From assembly GCA_001599755.1 (NCBI GenBank), contig BCHX01000003.1:1054001-1118000 (forward strand): a stretch of 64,000 nucleotides of DNA, read 5' to 3'. This document shows, piece by piece, positions 35,533-48,863 of the stretch. Both the position numbers and the translations under genes were made by a program. The stretch is from Gliomastix tumulicola. Taxonomy: Eukaryota > Ascomycota > Sordariomycetes > Hypocreales > Bionectriaceae. Within the stretch, counting starts at the first letter, position 1, and each line of letters begins with the position of its first letter. The notes under the pieces are model-generated. The model had not been told where the DNA came from and searched no databases. It saw nothing but the letters and a program-made list of their open reading frames with translations.

Positions 35533-36056
35533 GTCGACATGGGAGGGTTGCAGAAAGATGAGATGACGCGATATATCGGCTAGAATCTATGACCTACAGG
35601 CTTCAACGAGCACCTTTTTTTGTAAGTCAAGACTGGCTGACTTTCGTTCATCCTCTAACAACCGATTAGATAAGGGCAATACGGAACGAATTTACGATGT
35701 GCAATAATCTATGAGACCCAGCTGCCTCGGGATCAGTTCACTTAGCGATGGCCTCGATTACAACCATGTGGCAGTCAATAGTCGCTATTCAGACATGAGG
35801 AGAGTGTCCACTGTTGGAGCTGAGATGCCCCTGATTCTATCCTGCACTGCTATTGTACAAATAGGGCCCGGCCTACTAGAACCTCCTTGTAGATCTACAT
35901 TAGTATGACTCCTGGGGTGAAAACAGATGATATGAACCGCTTTTGTACAGCCAAACAAAATTGCTCCGTCTCCCCTTCTATCCGCTCGTGCCTTCTATAG
36001 CTTGTTATACACTGGTTCGACCACCTGATATCGGAAGGGACCTGGGTTGATGATGC
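35533..36056. other. Convergent 3' regions of SPF31 and MDJ1
   Basis: 524 bp between opposing stop codons. No coding signal; it should hold both 3' UTRs. Confidence 0.6.
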
Positions 36057-37813
36057 TCAGGCCTTCTTTTGGTCGTCAGGCTTTTCATCGCTCTTGGTAT
36101 CCTTCTTGTCGGACTTTGTCTCTTCTGCTGCTTCGCTGTCTTTCTGGTGCGCTGGGTGGTTGGTCAGGGTGTGCCACATCGACTTCAGGAAGCCCTCGTT
36201 CTTATGCGAGTCGGCATCAGAACCGTCCGTAGATGAGGAAGGGTTGCTGCGTTAGATCTGGTTAGCTTCGCTTGCTCAAACTTCAGACGGGATGAGCACA
36301 ATCGAGTGCTGGCGCCTCACCTTGATGATGAGACATTCATGACTCGCTTTGCGCTCTTGTCTCCCATCTCATCAGCAAGCATCTCAGCCAGCGTCCTCTG
36401 GTTCGCGCTGAGGTACTTGGGCATGTTCACTCGGAACTCTACCCGTAGGTCGCCGGAGCCGCCCTTGCGCGCGCCGAGACGCTTCATGCCCATGCCCGAT
36501 AGCGTCACCTTGTCGCCCGTGTTGGTGCCAGTAGCAACCTTAACGTTGACGGATCCATCTAGGGTCGGGATATTGACCTGACCACCCAGCAGCGCCGTTG
36601 TGAGGGGGAGCGTAGCGGTGTACAGGATGTTTGATCCATCCCTCTTGAACCTGGGGTCTTTGGCAACCCGGATAAAGACGTAGAGATCGCCGCGCCGCGT
36701 CCTAGCGTTGGGCTCGGCTGACTTGCCCGTCGGAGGAGCATCACCAGCCCCGTCAACCCTCAGCCGCATCCCATCCTCGATACCCGCGGGGATGTCGACC
36801 GTGATCGACGTACGCTCCCGGACCACACCATCTCCAGAGCACGTATTACACTCCGAGCCCTTAGGGATAGCCGAGCCCGTCCCCTCGCACGCGCCGCATG
36901 TCGACGCCATCTGGAACCCGCCCTGCATAAAGTGCACCCGCGTGCCCGTCCCGTTACACGACTTGCAGGCCTGCCTCTGCGTCCCCGACTTCAGCCCGCT
37001 GCCGTCGCAGGTCCCGCAGGGCACCTGGGGCGTAAGGCTGATAGTCTTGCTCGTCCCCTTGGCCGCCTCCATGAATGTGACGTTGGCCTGGACCTCCACA
37101 TTGTCGCCGACCAGGATCTCCGACTGGAACGGATTCGACCGCCCGCCGCGCCGTCCACCGAAAGGTCCCTGCTGACCCGTGAAGGCCGAGAAGATGTCCT
37201 CGAAGTTGAACCCGCCCCCGAAGCCCTGGCCACCACCACCACCGGCGCCGAAGCCCGCGAACGGGTTCCCGCCGCCGAAGGGGTCGCCTCCCGGTGCGCC
37301 GCCTCCGCTGGGGTCGAAGCCGGCAGCGCCAAACGTGTCGTACTGCTCCTTCTTCTTGGGGTCGGACAGGATCTCGTAGGCGGACTGGATGTCGGCGAAT
37401 CGCTCCTTGGCCGACTCGTCCTTGTTCGTGTCCGGGTGGTACTTCTTAGCTAGGCCGTAGTATGCCTTCTTGATATCCGCGGGCGTAGCGCTCTTGTTCA
37501 CGCCTAGTGCCTGGTAAGGATCCTTTTGCTGCAGCGAGCTGGTCGTGTGGAAGGACTGGCCGATGATGTCAGTATCCCCAATTCTACCATTGCGCTGACG
37601 CATATTCCAGAGCGCATTGCCGCTTACCCTGACTGAAGGGAGGCTGTTCCTCCTCTGCTGATGGGAAAGAGGTCGTATCCGTGCGGCGCCAGTATGCAGC
37701 TTCGCGCTCTGCCGTCCGCACTCCCGGACCTTGGACCGGCCGGTGCTGAAGGGCCGGTGAGCAAGGACGCGGGCCGGACCCGAGGCGGCCTTGGTCAGGA
37801 GGCTTGTATTCAT
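36057..37813 (-). CDS. mdj1: Mitochondrial Hsp40 MDJ1 (DnaJ type A)
   Basis: Exons 37813-36321 and 36246-36057 give 560 residues. The first 90 residues are Arg- and Ser-rich and nearly free of acid up to residue 30, a mitochondrial presequence; cleavage before KDPYQALGV is plausible. J-domain 98-160 with HPD, Gly/Phe-rich region 165-220, four zinc repeats CxxCxGxG at 266-329 (CGTCDGSG, CKSCNGTG, CGACEGTG, CNTCSGDG), then the substrate-binding domains. The second exon adds a Lys/Asp-rich tail ending DDQKKA. MDJ1 works with mitochondrial Hsp70 (Ssc1) in matrix protein folding and mtDNA maintenance. The frame is open upstream of 37813, but no earlier ATG is present. Confidence 0.93.
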
Positions 37814-38485
37814 GTCGATGCACAGGAATTCATTGGATCTTCGGTGTCGGAAGAGGGAAGGGGAATCCTGAGGCGTAGAGTGAGAACCGTTTGTTGTCGA
37901 GCGTTTAGGGTGTAATTCGCATAGAGTTGGCTTGTCCAGAAAGTTCGAGCAGTTCCCAGCAGGAAATTCTTTGAATAGGCCTTTCCTGATACGTCGGCAA
38001 GCTGTTAGTCGGGACTCCATTTTTTCTGGGCAATCTGCGGCTGCCTCAGGCCACAATGCCGTCAAAAGCCGAAGTTCGGCTTCTATTTAGAGTCTCCGGT
38101 TATGACATGGGACAGTAAACAAATCATGGTTGGCATAATACCTAAGTACTTAGCTAAAGAGCTGCTTTTCTATCATAAATCATGTTGCATGATGGATACT
38201 CTGAAACCAGACAGCCGCCCTGGGTATCGTATCCTAAGTCTTCGAGTCAGTGGGGGCGCACTCGGCTGCAGAGCCAAGCTGTCCGTCCAACCTGAAGCAA
38301 GAAGCGAAGTTGAAGCCAGAAAAACAAAACAGAAGCATATATCCCCAGTATCCGAAATCCAAGTGACGGCCCACAGCCTTTTGTGCCAGGGTCTCTCTAC
38401 TCGATCACTGCCGAGTGCCATGATATCCCATACACCGAACGCCCGTAACGCCTCGCGGTTGCGCACCTTCAAAAATCACCGAGTT
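37814..38485. other. Region between MDJ1 start and SAP30 stop
   Basis: 672 bp with two same-strand genes either side. It should contain the MDJ1 promoter near 37.8-38.1 kb and the SAP30 3' UTR near 38.2-38.5 kb. No gene seen. Confidence 0.6.
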
Positions 38486-39073
38486 CTATTCCGTAATCGG
38501 TACGGCCTGCCTCTTGGGGCCGACATGGCTCGCAGCGTCCTGCATCTTGAGCTTGCAGACGAAGTCGACAATGACGTCGTTCTCCTGGATCCCGAGGTCG
38601 TTGAAGTGTTTGCGGACGGCCATCGTGAGGCGCTCCTTGCTCTGGCGGGCAGCCTTGCGTCGGAGCATGGTCGGGGAGTACATGCCGATGCCATTGGGCT
38701 GCGAGAGAACGGTCTGGTGGAAGGTCCACGTGAAGGAGCTCGGGGTGTTGAGGTGGTACTGTCGGCGGTAGGAGTGGAGGGTTTGTCTGTCGAAGGAGGA
38801 CCATTGAACCTGCAGACACGCTTGTGGTTAGTCCATGGTCGTAAAGCGGCAAAGCAGCAAGGAGAGGGGAGTGTGCCATCGTACAGTTGGGGCAACGGCC
38901 TCAGCAGGCGGGTTGGCGGCCGCTGACGACGCATTCTGCACCTCGCGCAGATTGGAGCTGCCCTGCTGGCTCGCTACCCTGCGGATCTTGGTAGAGGAAT
39001 GGCCGCCATTCTTCTCCTTCCCCGTACCCTCCGACTTGGAGTCGTCGTTGTGGCGATTTTTGGCGGGAGGCAT
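38486..39073 (-). CDS. sap30: SAP30-like histone deacetylase complex subunit
   Basis: Exons 39073-38885 and 38809-38486 (75-nt intron, phase 0) give 170 residues. The first 60 residues are Lys/Ser-rich and disordered. From about residue 64 the Sin3-binding domain follows, with VQWSSFDRQTLHSYRRQYHL at its start and a C-terminal helical part including MLRRKAARQSKERLTMAVRK. SAP30 bridges the Sin3 scaffold in Rpd3-type histone deacetylase complexes, acting in the nucleus on transcriptional repression. The assignment rests on the domain's opening motif and the small size usual in fungi. Confidence 0.8.
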
Positions 39074-42000
39074 GAGGGATCAGTCCGAGGCGGGCGGAAT
39101 TTCGGTGTGCGTGTGCGCAAGGCGGTCGTCGGAGAGCGGGAGAAGCCTTTCTTGCTTCTTCAAAGCGGTACAAATTCAAGAATGTTCGAGTTTGAGAATT
39201 GTAATGACGACAGCATACTTCCACTGCGGGATTGGAACAGTTTGAATCTCGGGGGGCTTTGGTCAGAAGGGGGGGAAACCGGAGAAGCGGCAGATGAGGA
39301 GGCGGGAGACAGCAAATGCAGGGTCGAGTGAGTGGTGGCTGTTTGGCAGACAGAGAGAGCACGGGACAATTTTTTGTGGCGCTCGCCAGAGGCAGGTGCC
39401 AGGCACAGGCAGAGCGCAGCGCACTAAAAATTTGATTGATTGGCTGCCCAGCGCCCGACGTCACTGATGGAAATGTTTAAAAACGCCTTCAGAAGGTCAA
39501 CGCTGCGGGGCTGGTCCTCCGCTCACGGCATCTTCTGCAGGGTCTCTTGCTTCGGGAATAGGATTCCATTCAAGAGGAGACTCATCATCTGCGAAGGTGA
39601 TCCGTCCACATGCCTTCCAGCCAGCAAGAAATGACTTCTTGCCGCATTTTTAGAAGAGCGCAGCCCATTGATTGTATGTATTTAGAGTTCATGAAACGAC
39701 CAAGCGTTCAGAATGATTCAGTCTGTGCGGATGCTGAAGATGTTATTAATAAGCTCTGAGGCCGACTGCCCGGCTCGGCCGAAACTAACCCGCTGCGGCT
39801 CCACTGCCAACAGCTATCTGGCTACCCTAGACACTGGCCAGCTTTTGAATCCAATGTCATTGACCAGTCGCTGTTCTCCCCAGGCCTGACATCACGTATT
39901 CGAGCAAGCATCCTATCCTACTATCCGGATGTTTATCAGGCCAAGTCGGGACGAGTTTTTCTTGCAACCAGCTCTTAATACCTAATTTCCCACACAAAGC
40001 CCGATGTTCCGGGCTCTGATCCCTTGTCAATTGCACGACCACCCAACAACGTCTAGAAGGTTTTCGAGGGCATATCCAGCCCAGCTCAGCGTCACGCGAC
40101 GTGACAACCAATCCCGAGTCTGTGCGACACACACACAGTCACATGCCTACAGACTGCTAGGTAATCCAAAATCCCACCAAACGGCTCGTCGATACCAGCA
40201 CATAATATAAGATCTTCAACGATGATTTGCCACGGATTGAGTTTCCATTAGTCGTCCCCCTTAACCCCCACGTCGTCGATCTAGGAGATTCCTTGGCAGC
40301 TAGCGAAGCAATGCCATTGAGCTGTTTGTACTTCTGTGATTCTAGACCGTACAGTCTGTCCTTGTCTTCTACTTGCTCGTGGGAATATTAAAAAAAAAAC
40401 GTCGGCGGAGGGATAAGTTGGCGCTGATGGGAAGGCTCGCACAGCGCTACCTGCAGGGGGGGCAATAATTTGATATGTGGCAGGAAGGTCACAGGAGGAC
40501 TTGTAGGGCGCCGCCTCCGGTAAGGTATGTATGACATGGACACGTCTTGCTGTTGCAGCTCCTCCGCAGCTGCAGTGCAGAGACATGCCTCATGCAGTGT
40601 GACTTGACTTCAGTTTTGGTCGACGTGCAGGTAATCCTGGCACATTCCTGCATGGGCCTTGCACATCTCGACCGCCAGTCAAGTGTTTGTCATCAGCTGA
40701 ATGACGACGTTGGTGTGCGCCTTGCCCGAGGACTGGCTGTGGGCGATTCGATCGCCTCCCAAGCCGGAGACGACCAGAGGGCTGGCCCCTGATGCTTGCA
40801 GTACGGCTGAAATGGATCGACTGATCGTCTCTGGTAGAAGTCACGACAAGTACCGTTGGGTCGCAGGCCCATGACTAGGACATGCCTGCCCCAGCAGCCC
40901 AGTAGCGTGGGATCACGGCGAGGGAGGGAATGGGGGCACCAGACCCCTCGTAGACTTCAGGTGAGGGCACCAATCTTTTCCGTTTATGGTGCGCCGATTC
41001 GCATCTGGAGATGGTCAAGTCAGACTAATGACACACCAGCAAGACCAGACTAGTGCCGTCACGCGACCTTGCTTCGTTTTCCAGTCAAAAATGACATATT
41101 GTATGTAAACCTTTCAGGTAAGCTGGAGTCCGAGCAGGGAGCGACGTCGTCGGTTCCCGCCGTTGTGCGACAGCTGGGTCACAAACAACATCACTCGCAT
41201 TACCCCAGGCTCAGGCGTCTGGGGGCCTGGTAACACAACACCGGCGGACACACACGTGACTGGCCGTTTGCGAGGGCCGGGGGCACAGGTCCGGAGACAC
41301 CACTTGGAGGAGCGACTGCAACCCTCAGCAGCCCGAAGTGACACCCGACCCCGAGTCTGCTGAATTGTGACAACTGTCTCCCCCGGATGAAGGATGAAAG
41401 GACCTCTGCGTGGCCGCCTCTTGGGGTTATGCGCCCCACAGACCATCTTAGCTGCAGAGCAACATTATGCAGCCTCACGGAAAAAAGAAGGTCTTGGGAG
41501 AGGGCCTAGTAACTGTATGACATACCTGATTGGACCTTTGGGTAAAAGTACAGTCGCCAGTAGCGCGTCAGCGAGGGCGACCGAATACATAATAGCGTTA
41601 TGCATCCCTTCCGTCGCAATACGAATAATGATGTCGGGGCCCTTGTAATGGAGGCGCCACTGTGATGAAAGACAATAATTGTCGAGGCTGGAGGTGTGCT
41701 CGGGTGCGCCAGGTGAGGTATTTTCCGCGGTGCTGTTGCTGTGCCCATTGTAATCGTGCAATGATATTTCGTCGCTCCGGGCGGGAGCAAGCGAGAAAAA
41801 AACAACATTTTGGCTATGCGGTGATTATTATCCCGTTGTTTGAAATCTTTGTAGCGAGACTCGTCGACCACTTTTCTGACCCCCACCACAGCCATCGAGT
41901 GTCGAGATGGGCGAGATGGGGATCCCAAATCCATCCCACTTCCCCAGGACAGGCCCCCAGACATCGTTCCACCAGCTAGTACCTGCTAAGGCGGCCGACG

Positions 42001-44674
42001 TGCATTGCAAGTGAAGCATGGGATGAGCTTTGGGGAGGCAAGGCTGGTCGCCTCGCAACGGCTCCCTCTCTCGCCGTGCCCAGAGACAAAGCTGGAAGGG
42101 AGGAAAATGAGTTCCATTGTTCGCCAGGCAGTTCGCGAGCGGTGGCTGCAAAGTACCGGGTACATGACAGGGATGCGGCCTTCACTAAAAGCCACTGGGT
42201 TGTTAGCACGGCGGCCCCGAAAGCTCGAAAGACCGCCCGATTTTCCCACTCGTCCCCACCACGGCAAGGACCGTCCAGGTTTTCGTCCTTTAGCTGAGAC
42301 CCCTACATTTTAATAACTCGGGGCGAGTAATGGCCTCATGGAGTCTGATGTCGAGCCCAGGTCCCCTATCAACGGGTCGGAGGAGTTTCCGGGCCTCATG
42401 TGTGTGATTTCCAGGGTCCCGCCTGTATGGAGGATACCGGAAGCCAGGTTGTATTATACGACCAGCATACGAGCATCCTTTGCTGGACGTGATGGGCGCG
42501 CAAGTAATAGACGCGACGAGGGGTGCTGAACCTAGGCACGTACTCGTACATATGTAGTCCCGTGGAGCTCTCGGGATATCGGTTCGGAAGGGGGGCATCG
42601 AGACAGAGCAATATCCCCCAAACCTGGGCCAGCCCTTGGGCAGAAGGAATCCTGTATTCGGACCAGCGTCCTGCAACTCCGAGGTCTCTTCAGAGATCAT
42701 GATCAAGGCCAGCGAATAGAATGTATGCCGACAGTGCTCGCGGCCGCCAGCGGGTGGGGATGATGGCAGAGTGAGAGGCTCGAAATGTCACCGGCGCTTC
42801 TGGATGCCGTCTTGTATGGGTTGAGAGCACCCCCCTCCCATGGCAAGGTGGTTGTGATGGTGGTGAGGGTCGTTCCGTTTCCGGTGAGGTGCATTGCCAC
42901 TCCTCATCCCATGGATGCTTGTCTTGGGTTTAATGGACTTTAGCACACCCAGGACATCTCCCTTGCGTGCCTGCGCACGCCGGCATGCCTTGGTGCTCGG
43001 AGTACTTTCGTGCCCGTGAATGACATAGATAGTTTCCCGCATAAATCCCCGGATGATGTCCATACATCAGCTAAGCGCGGTTTACGATTGGCCTAGACGG
43101 GTAATGGCCAAACAGAGGCAGCGCCGACGCGACGTCGGGTATCGTACAGAGTACCTCTCGTGGCTAGTGGCACCTCATGGACGGCCACTAGCACTAAGGC
43201 ACGGAGTATAGCAGGAGTACTCCGTCATGTCGCAGTGAGCGCCATGTACCGCCTGTGTAGAGGTGATGCTGCTAGTGCAGTGGTGAGAGGCGTGTGGGTG
43301 TGGTGTGTCGAGGTCAGGTGTGGGACTTGCAGGTTTATTATTGGGTCCCTGGACATGGGAGTACAACCTGCAGGGAGGGAGGGAGGGAGGCTTGGACGCC
43401 TCGTCTGTTGGTTCCTGTCGTTAAGCGTTGAAGATGCCTCCAGTCCAGCAACGGAGATCCCATTGTCCTCTAGCACTTAAATACTAGGTAAACCTTGGAA
43501 GTACCTGGGGCCGGATCATCGCCAATGCGACGGGCTCCAGGAATGCCTCGCCCTGCCTTGTCTTGACCTGGCGTCGCCACCACGTTGTCACAAAAGCCCA
43601 CCCCATCTTAATTATGTGCCCCATCCATCCTTAACAGAGGCTAGTGCTCTAGCGCCTCCCCTCCACAGGTCTCTTCTCCGCACACTTTTGTACTACAACC
43701 CATGCCATAGGACCTGAACCCCGAGTGCCTGAGTGCTGCAGGTCTGCTGCCCTCCTGCTGCCCTGCTAGCAGCCGCCAGAAGCATACGGCAGCACTGTCA
43801 GGACCTGCTCGAAACGGGCCCGTGGCGTGAGCGAGGTACCGCTACCTTGCAGCGACTTGCCCGCCAAGTGCGCAACCCGTGCGCCGACGAAAAGCACCAG
43901 CCCAGCTAAGGTATCTTTAAAGTAGCGCCCTCCAGTTCCCGTCCTGTTCCCTTGTATTTTTTGCCGTGGCATGCCGCAGCTCTTCCTGCTCCCGCTGACC
44001 TTGTACAACCTCTCCCAGTCCTCAACTTCGACAACCCTCCCACCCAATAAACACCTTTCGGGACGGTGCTACTACTACCTGATCCATCCGTCACCCACCA
44101 CCGCCTCCTCTCGTCCACTCAAAATCTCTGCTGTTCTCGAGCTCGTTCGGCGCGGAAGCTGCGCTGACGGCGGCAACCAACGACGGCCCTTGCTTGCGAC
44201 GGGGACCCGTGATTTGTATTAGCGATCGGTATTATTATTAGTCCAACTCGGCCGCCAGGAACGAGGACTTGAGGATTTTCGATGTTCGACTTGCCTCCTT
44301 TTGCAGGTTGACGGGCTTGGACAGTGCAAGCAATGCCGGCATAATCCCTTCCACCATTGATTTGGAGAGGGCGAGAAGAGACGATATCTTACATCCAATC
44401 CGCACCCCGCGACCAACCTCCGAGCTTGCGACGGTTCGCGACACACCAACCGCGGCACCACACACATATAGCTACTATATTGCGCATTTGAGCCGTCTCG
44501 GTTTTCCAGGTTCGAACCTCTAGGAATTCGTCGACCCGCTTGATCGCCAGCTGGCGCTCAAGTATCCGGCGTCCAGAGAGCTCGACGGACTGCGCATGCA
44601 GCGTCGCACGCTGCTAGCACCGGTGCCAATTCGACCGCGTTTCCCCTCCTCAGCGCCCACCCCGAATAGAGAAC
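39074..44674. promoter_or_regulatory. 5.6-kb gene-free region upstream of a transcription factor
   Basis: The longest non-coding stretch of the window. The left end must hold the SAP30 promoter; the rest lies upstream of the C2H2 transcription-factor gene. Open frames are short, on both strands, and lack domain character. The final kilobase (about 43.6-44.67 kb) is CT-rich like a long 5' leader. Short low-complexity tracts occur (GGGA repeats near 43375-43390). Confidence 0.5.
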
Positions 44675-47600
44675 ATGGCGTCCGGCGTTGCTACTCAGGT
44701 CCGCGAGTCGAAAGTCAAGATCGAGACTTCGCCAGATCCTCCCAAACCCAATCCATCGTACAGCATGGACACACCACCCGAACGTGGCCGCCCGGCAAGC
44801 CGGTCGCCTGACCACGATGCTATGGACCACGATGGACACAACCAGGCTGGCGATGCGAACAACGGCGCATCCTCCAACTCGGACGGCCCGTCACGCAAGA
44901 GGCGCCGGAGTCGCAAAGGTCTGGACAAGAGATTCGAGTGCACGGCCGAGGGCTGTGGGAAAAGCTACTCGCGAGCAGAACACTTGTAGGTTCAGACTGC
45001 GCGCGCGGCATCCATCCCCGGTCAAGGCTGAGGTTCTAACTGCTTCACAGATATCGCCACCAGCTTAACCACAATTCAAAACAGATCTTTCACTGCGAGT
45101 ACCCCGACTGCACCCGCACTTTCGTCCGCGGCGACCTGTTGAAGCGGCACATGGATCGACACACAGCCAAAGGCTCCCAACTCAGTAGGAGAGACTCGGT
45201 CATCAGTCACGTGTCCCAGGCAGGTGCTGGCCACGGGTCAACGTCTCCCGAGATGAACCGCGCAGGACCAGCTCTACCAAAGCAACGCCCAGCGAGTGCG
45301 CACTACCAATCACCCCTGGAGGCACCTGCTGGCGTTTATAATGTTGGGCATGCCGGGCCACCCAGGTCATATGTGAACGGGACCCATTCTCCACGCGATT
45401 CGATGCAACATCATGGAGTCAATGGCTTCCACCACGATCAAGGCTACCAGCAAGATATACATCAGAGCCATATCTCATCGCCAATCAGCGTTTCTCATGC
45501 ACCAGTCACAAACCGAGTTGCCGCCTACTCAGGAGGATCGCCTGCGCAGACCCAGCAGCGCTACGGTACGGCCAACACGACGACGCCCCATCAGACGCCC
45601 TTTGTCCCCCAGCAAAACGTCATGCCATTCAATCTTCCCCCGGCTCAATACTCAGGCGGCCAGGGAGTATCTCAGCCGGACGGTAGTAGTTCCTACGAGA
45701 TGACAGCTCACACAGATTATCCAGACGCTAGTCAGCACTCAAGCGAGATGCTGATGCTCGGCAACATGGCAATGCAAGCCACGGTTCCGATGTTCGGGAC
45801 CGACGGGGTTCTCAACAAGTCGCCATACGTAGGGATGCCCGAGGATTTCCTGACGTATCTATTCAACACGGCTTCGCCTGGTGAGCGATCGCCTATGAGC
45901 AAGGATATGCTGCACGGCGCGTACTCCAAGTAAGAAGAAGGCCATCTAGCCCGCCACCCATGTTGCTCTGTGGTTTCTTGTTTAATACTGATCAACTCCA
46001 TTATAGCTATGGCGATCTCCACACCAGCCAATACAATATCCCTTATGCTGGCACCGACCCAATCTCCATGGGGTACTTCCCAGCAGCCCCTCAGCAGGTT
46101 ATGGCTGTGAACAATCTGCTAGACAAGACTGTTCCAGAGAATACCCTCTCTGAAGAGAAGAGCCAGGAGATTTTCGATCTTATCAAGGACCGCTTCCATG
46201 AGAACGACCATGCACCTGTTGAGCGCCGCCGCGACAGCATTCTCGAAGGTGACCGTTCAGACGAGGAACATATGCTCAGCAGGGAAATGATGCAGCAATA
46301 CATTGGCTGCTATTGGCATAACTTTAGCGATCAGATGCCGATTCTTCACAAGCCGACCTTCTCGCCTGACAAGACACCCAACCTGCTGTTGATCGCCATG
46401 ATGACCATCGGGGCTGCGTTGCTGAATAGGACTCACGGATGGCATGTGGTCAAAGCAGGTGCCAAACTGTCCAACTTCCTCGCGTGGCATCTTCGCTGGG
46501 AGATCTTCATGGACGTCAATTTCCGGCCGCCTGCCAAGCTATGGATGTTCCAGACGCTGATCCTTCTCGAGCTGTACGAGAAGATGTATTCGACGAGAGA
46601 GCTGCACGAGCGCGCACACATCCACCATGCGACGACGATCCAGCTCATGCGTCGTGGCAGATCGCTGATCGGCAAGTCGGCCATGGAATCGCCGCCGAAC
46701 CCCCTCGACAGCGCGAACGGATCGCGTCACTCGTCGTCCTCGGCCGCACCGCAAACTGCCGAGGAGTGGTGGAACCACTGGATCACCAACGAAGCGACGA
46801 GGAGAGCCGCCTTTGCCGCCTTTGTCATTGACTCCATCCACGCCACCATGTTCGGGCATTCTGGTGTGATGGTTGCTCATGAGATGAGACTTCCCCTCCC
46901 CTGCGACGAGTCTCTGTGGCGGGCGACGAGCAGTGCCGAGGTTGGGCGGCTGGAGGCCAATCTCATGTCTCGGGGCATCAAGCCGGTGTCGTTCCTGGAG
47001 GGCCTCAAGCGTACCCTGAGCCACCAGGAGGTGCAGACAAACTCGTTCGGGCGCACAGTGCTCATGGCAGGCCTGCTCAGCGTCTCATGGCACATGCACC
47101 AGCGTGATCTCCAGGTCAATGTCCTGGGCGGGGGAGTGATTCATTCGCTTGGAGGCCGTGACAAATGGAGGGCAACCCTGACTCGGGCGTATGACTCCTG
47201 GAAAGCGGACTTCGACAAATCGCTCAACAGGGTCGAGTTTCCAACAGACCCGTACCACTCCTCCCACCCAGCGAACAGGAAGCAGTTCAACATCGTCTTC
47301 GAGAGCCGCATGGTGCTGCATCATCTGGCACACATGGCGATGCATGCCGATATTGTGGACGTTCAGATGTTCGCCAGGGCCAAGAGGCTCCTTGGACGAG
47401 TTATTGGTCCGCAGGAGTTCAACAGCGCCCAGAGGCGCATCAAGGATGGGTGGGCGCCTTCGGCTCGGGCTCGCGACGCCACATACTATGCGCTCAAGTT
47501 TCTATGCTCGGTGCTGATACCCGATGCCGTGTCACCGTCGCAGGCTGCAGGGTACAACCAAGAAGGGATGGGGCCATACAACGCCAAGGACGACGTTCTT

Positions 47601-47918
47601 CTCAACCGGCCGTGGGTTTTGTACTTTGCGGCATTGGTTGTGTGGTGCTACGGGTACGCGCTGGAGGGGCCGATCCCGAACAACCAGCCGCCGGCGACGG
47701 CGGAGGAGAAGAGAGAGCAGATGCGCAGCTACCTGATCACGTACGGCAGCATCAAGGAGCCGAACGAGCTGCGCACTGCTAAGGGGCTGAACAACAACAC
47801 TGCTCTGCTCCTAGTCCTGAAGGACACTTTCGCCGATACGCGGTGGGAGCTTCTTCAGGAGGGATCTAATCTTCTAAACAACTGCATCATGCTCAACTCG
47901 GGAGCAGCTGTGCTGTAA
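44675..47918 (+). CDS. C2H2 zinc finger / fungal_trans transcription factor
   Basis: Exons 44675-44985, 45051-45929 and 46007-47918 give 1033 residues. Two tandem C2H2 fingers follow a basic patch SRKRRRSRK: C89, C94, H107, H111 and C119, C124, H137, H141, and the first intron splits finger 1. A Ser/Pro/Gln-rich linker leads to a fungal-specific transcription-factor domain (about 480-800) that includes YIGCYWHNFSDQMPILHKPT and LWMFQTLILLELYEKMYSTR. This C2H2-plus-fungal_trans layout occurs in the Klf1/RSV2/AmdA-like group. Nuclear DNA-binding regulator; target genes cannot be inferred. The very long upstream region suggests heavy regulation. Confidence 0.85.
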
Positions 47919-48863
47919 GCGTGGGGACATACCGAGCGACGGGATGGAATTTGTCGCATGGCGCTCCGGAAGCCCTTGCTTTGTTGTCGTTTTCCCCTTA
48001 CTTTCATTTCCTTTTTTTTTTCTTTCAAGCTTCAAGTTCTTGACGTGGTACGATGAGATGAGACGAGGGCAACGCAGGCAAGAATGAAGTGTACTGAATA
48101 TGGACTAGGCATATTATTGGATTGGAATGGACTGGAGTCGAATACCCATACCCCTGGCTGTTTGGTTCTTGACGATGATGGAATACGGGTGCCTGGTAGT
48201 AAATAGGTGTCTAGCTACAAATTTACCTCGGTGCGGCAGAGACGAGATGCTCCGTTAGTGCTGATACGATTGCGTTGAGTCATAATCTGAGTGTTTGCCC
48301 ATCAACGAGGAGTATACGAGTCCAGTTGGAGCAAACGTGAGGTGGAGGGGTCCTGCAGCTCGTCATGTCCGCTAAACTCCCGTCTCAATATTCAGATACT
48401 TACAGGCGGGGTCATTAACTCCGACCGGTGGGTCTACGCGGTAGGTACCTGCCATTGAGTACATGTACGCGGGGTCCCATGCCAAGGTCTATTGAGATGC
48501 AGGTATACGTACGGAAACCCTTACAGATCTGGGTCTGTGGACAGTGCCTGTAGGTACTACCTTACCTTAGTAGCTGTCTCACGGTGGCAGCGGTTTGATT
48601 CCTGTGATTCCAGGCCCAATCTACGTTATGCAAGCAGGGCCGTCCGTCCCTCCTTCACCATCACCTCATATTCTTAGGTTCTTTCCGCTCTCCTCATCTG
48701 GGCTCTTTCTCACTCTGCATCATCGACTACTCGCCTACTACTCAATTTCTGTACTGCTCCCAACGGCGGATCTCGTCGTCTCTCATCGTCGTCATCATCA
48801 TCTGCTGTTCGTGCTACGGCTTGTACTACCACCCATCATCGTCTACCCAATCGGTTCGTTCCG
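47919..48863. other. Intergenic, TF 3' end and F-box gene promoter
   Basis: 945 bp between two plus-strand genes. A T-rich tract near 48011-48025 fits the upstream gene's 3' UTR. The last 200 bp are pyrimidine-rich with CATCGTCGTC-type repeats, likely the F-box gene's leader. Imperfect TACCTTACCT/AGGTACC repeats lie near 48548-48570. Confidence 0.5.

Noticed and set aside
37814..38065. N-terminal extension of MDJ1 to 38065
   Set aside because: The frame is open, but it contains no ATG upstream of 37813; the presequence begins naturally at that Met.
48530..48620. Possible tRNA (GGTTTGATTCC resembles a T-loop box)
   Set aside because: No matching A box or acceptor stem could be folded in the preceding 70-80 bases.
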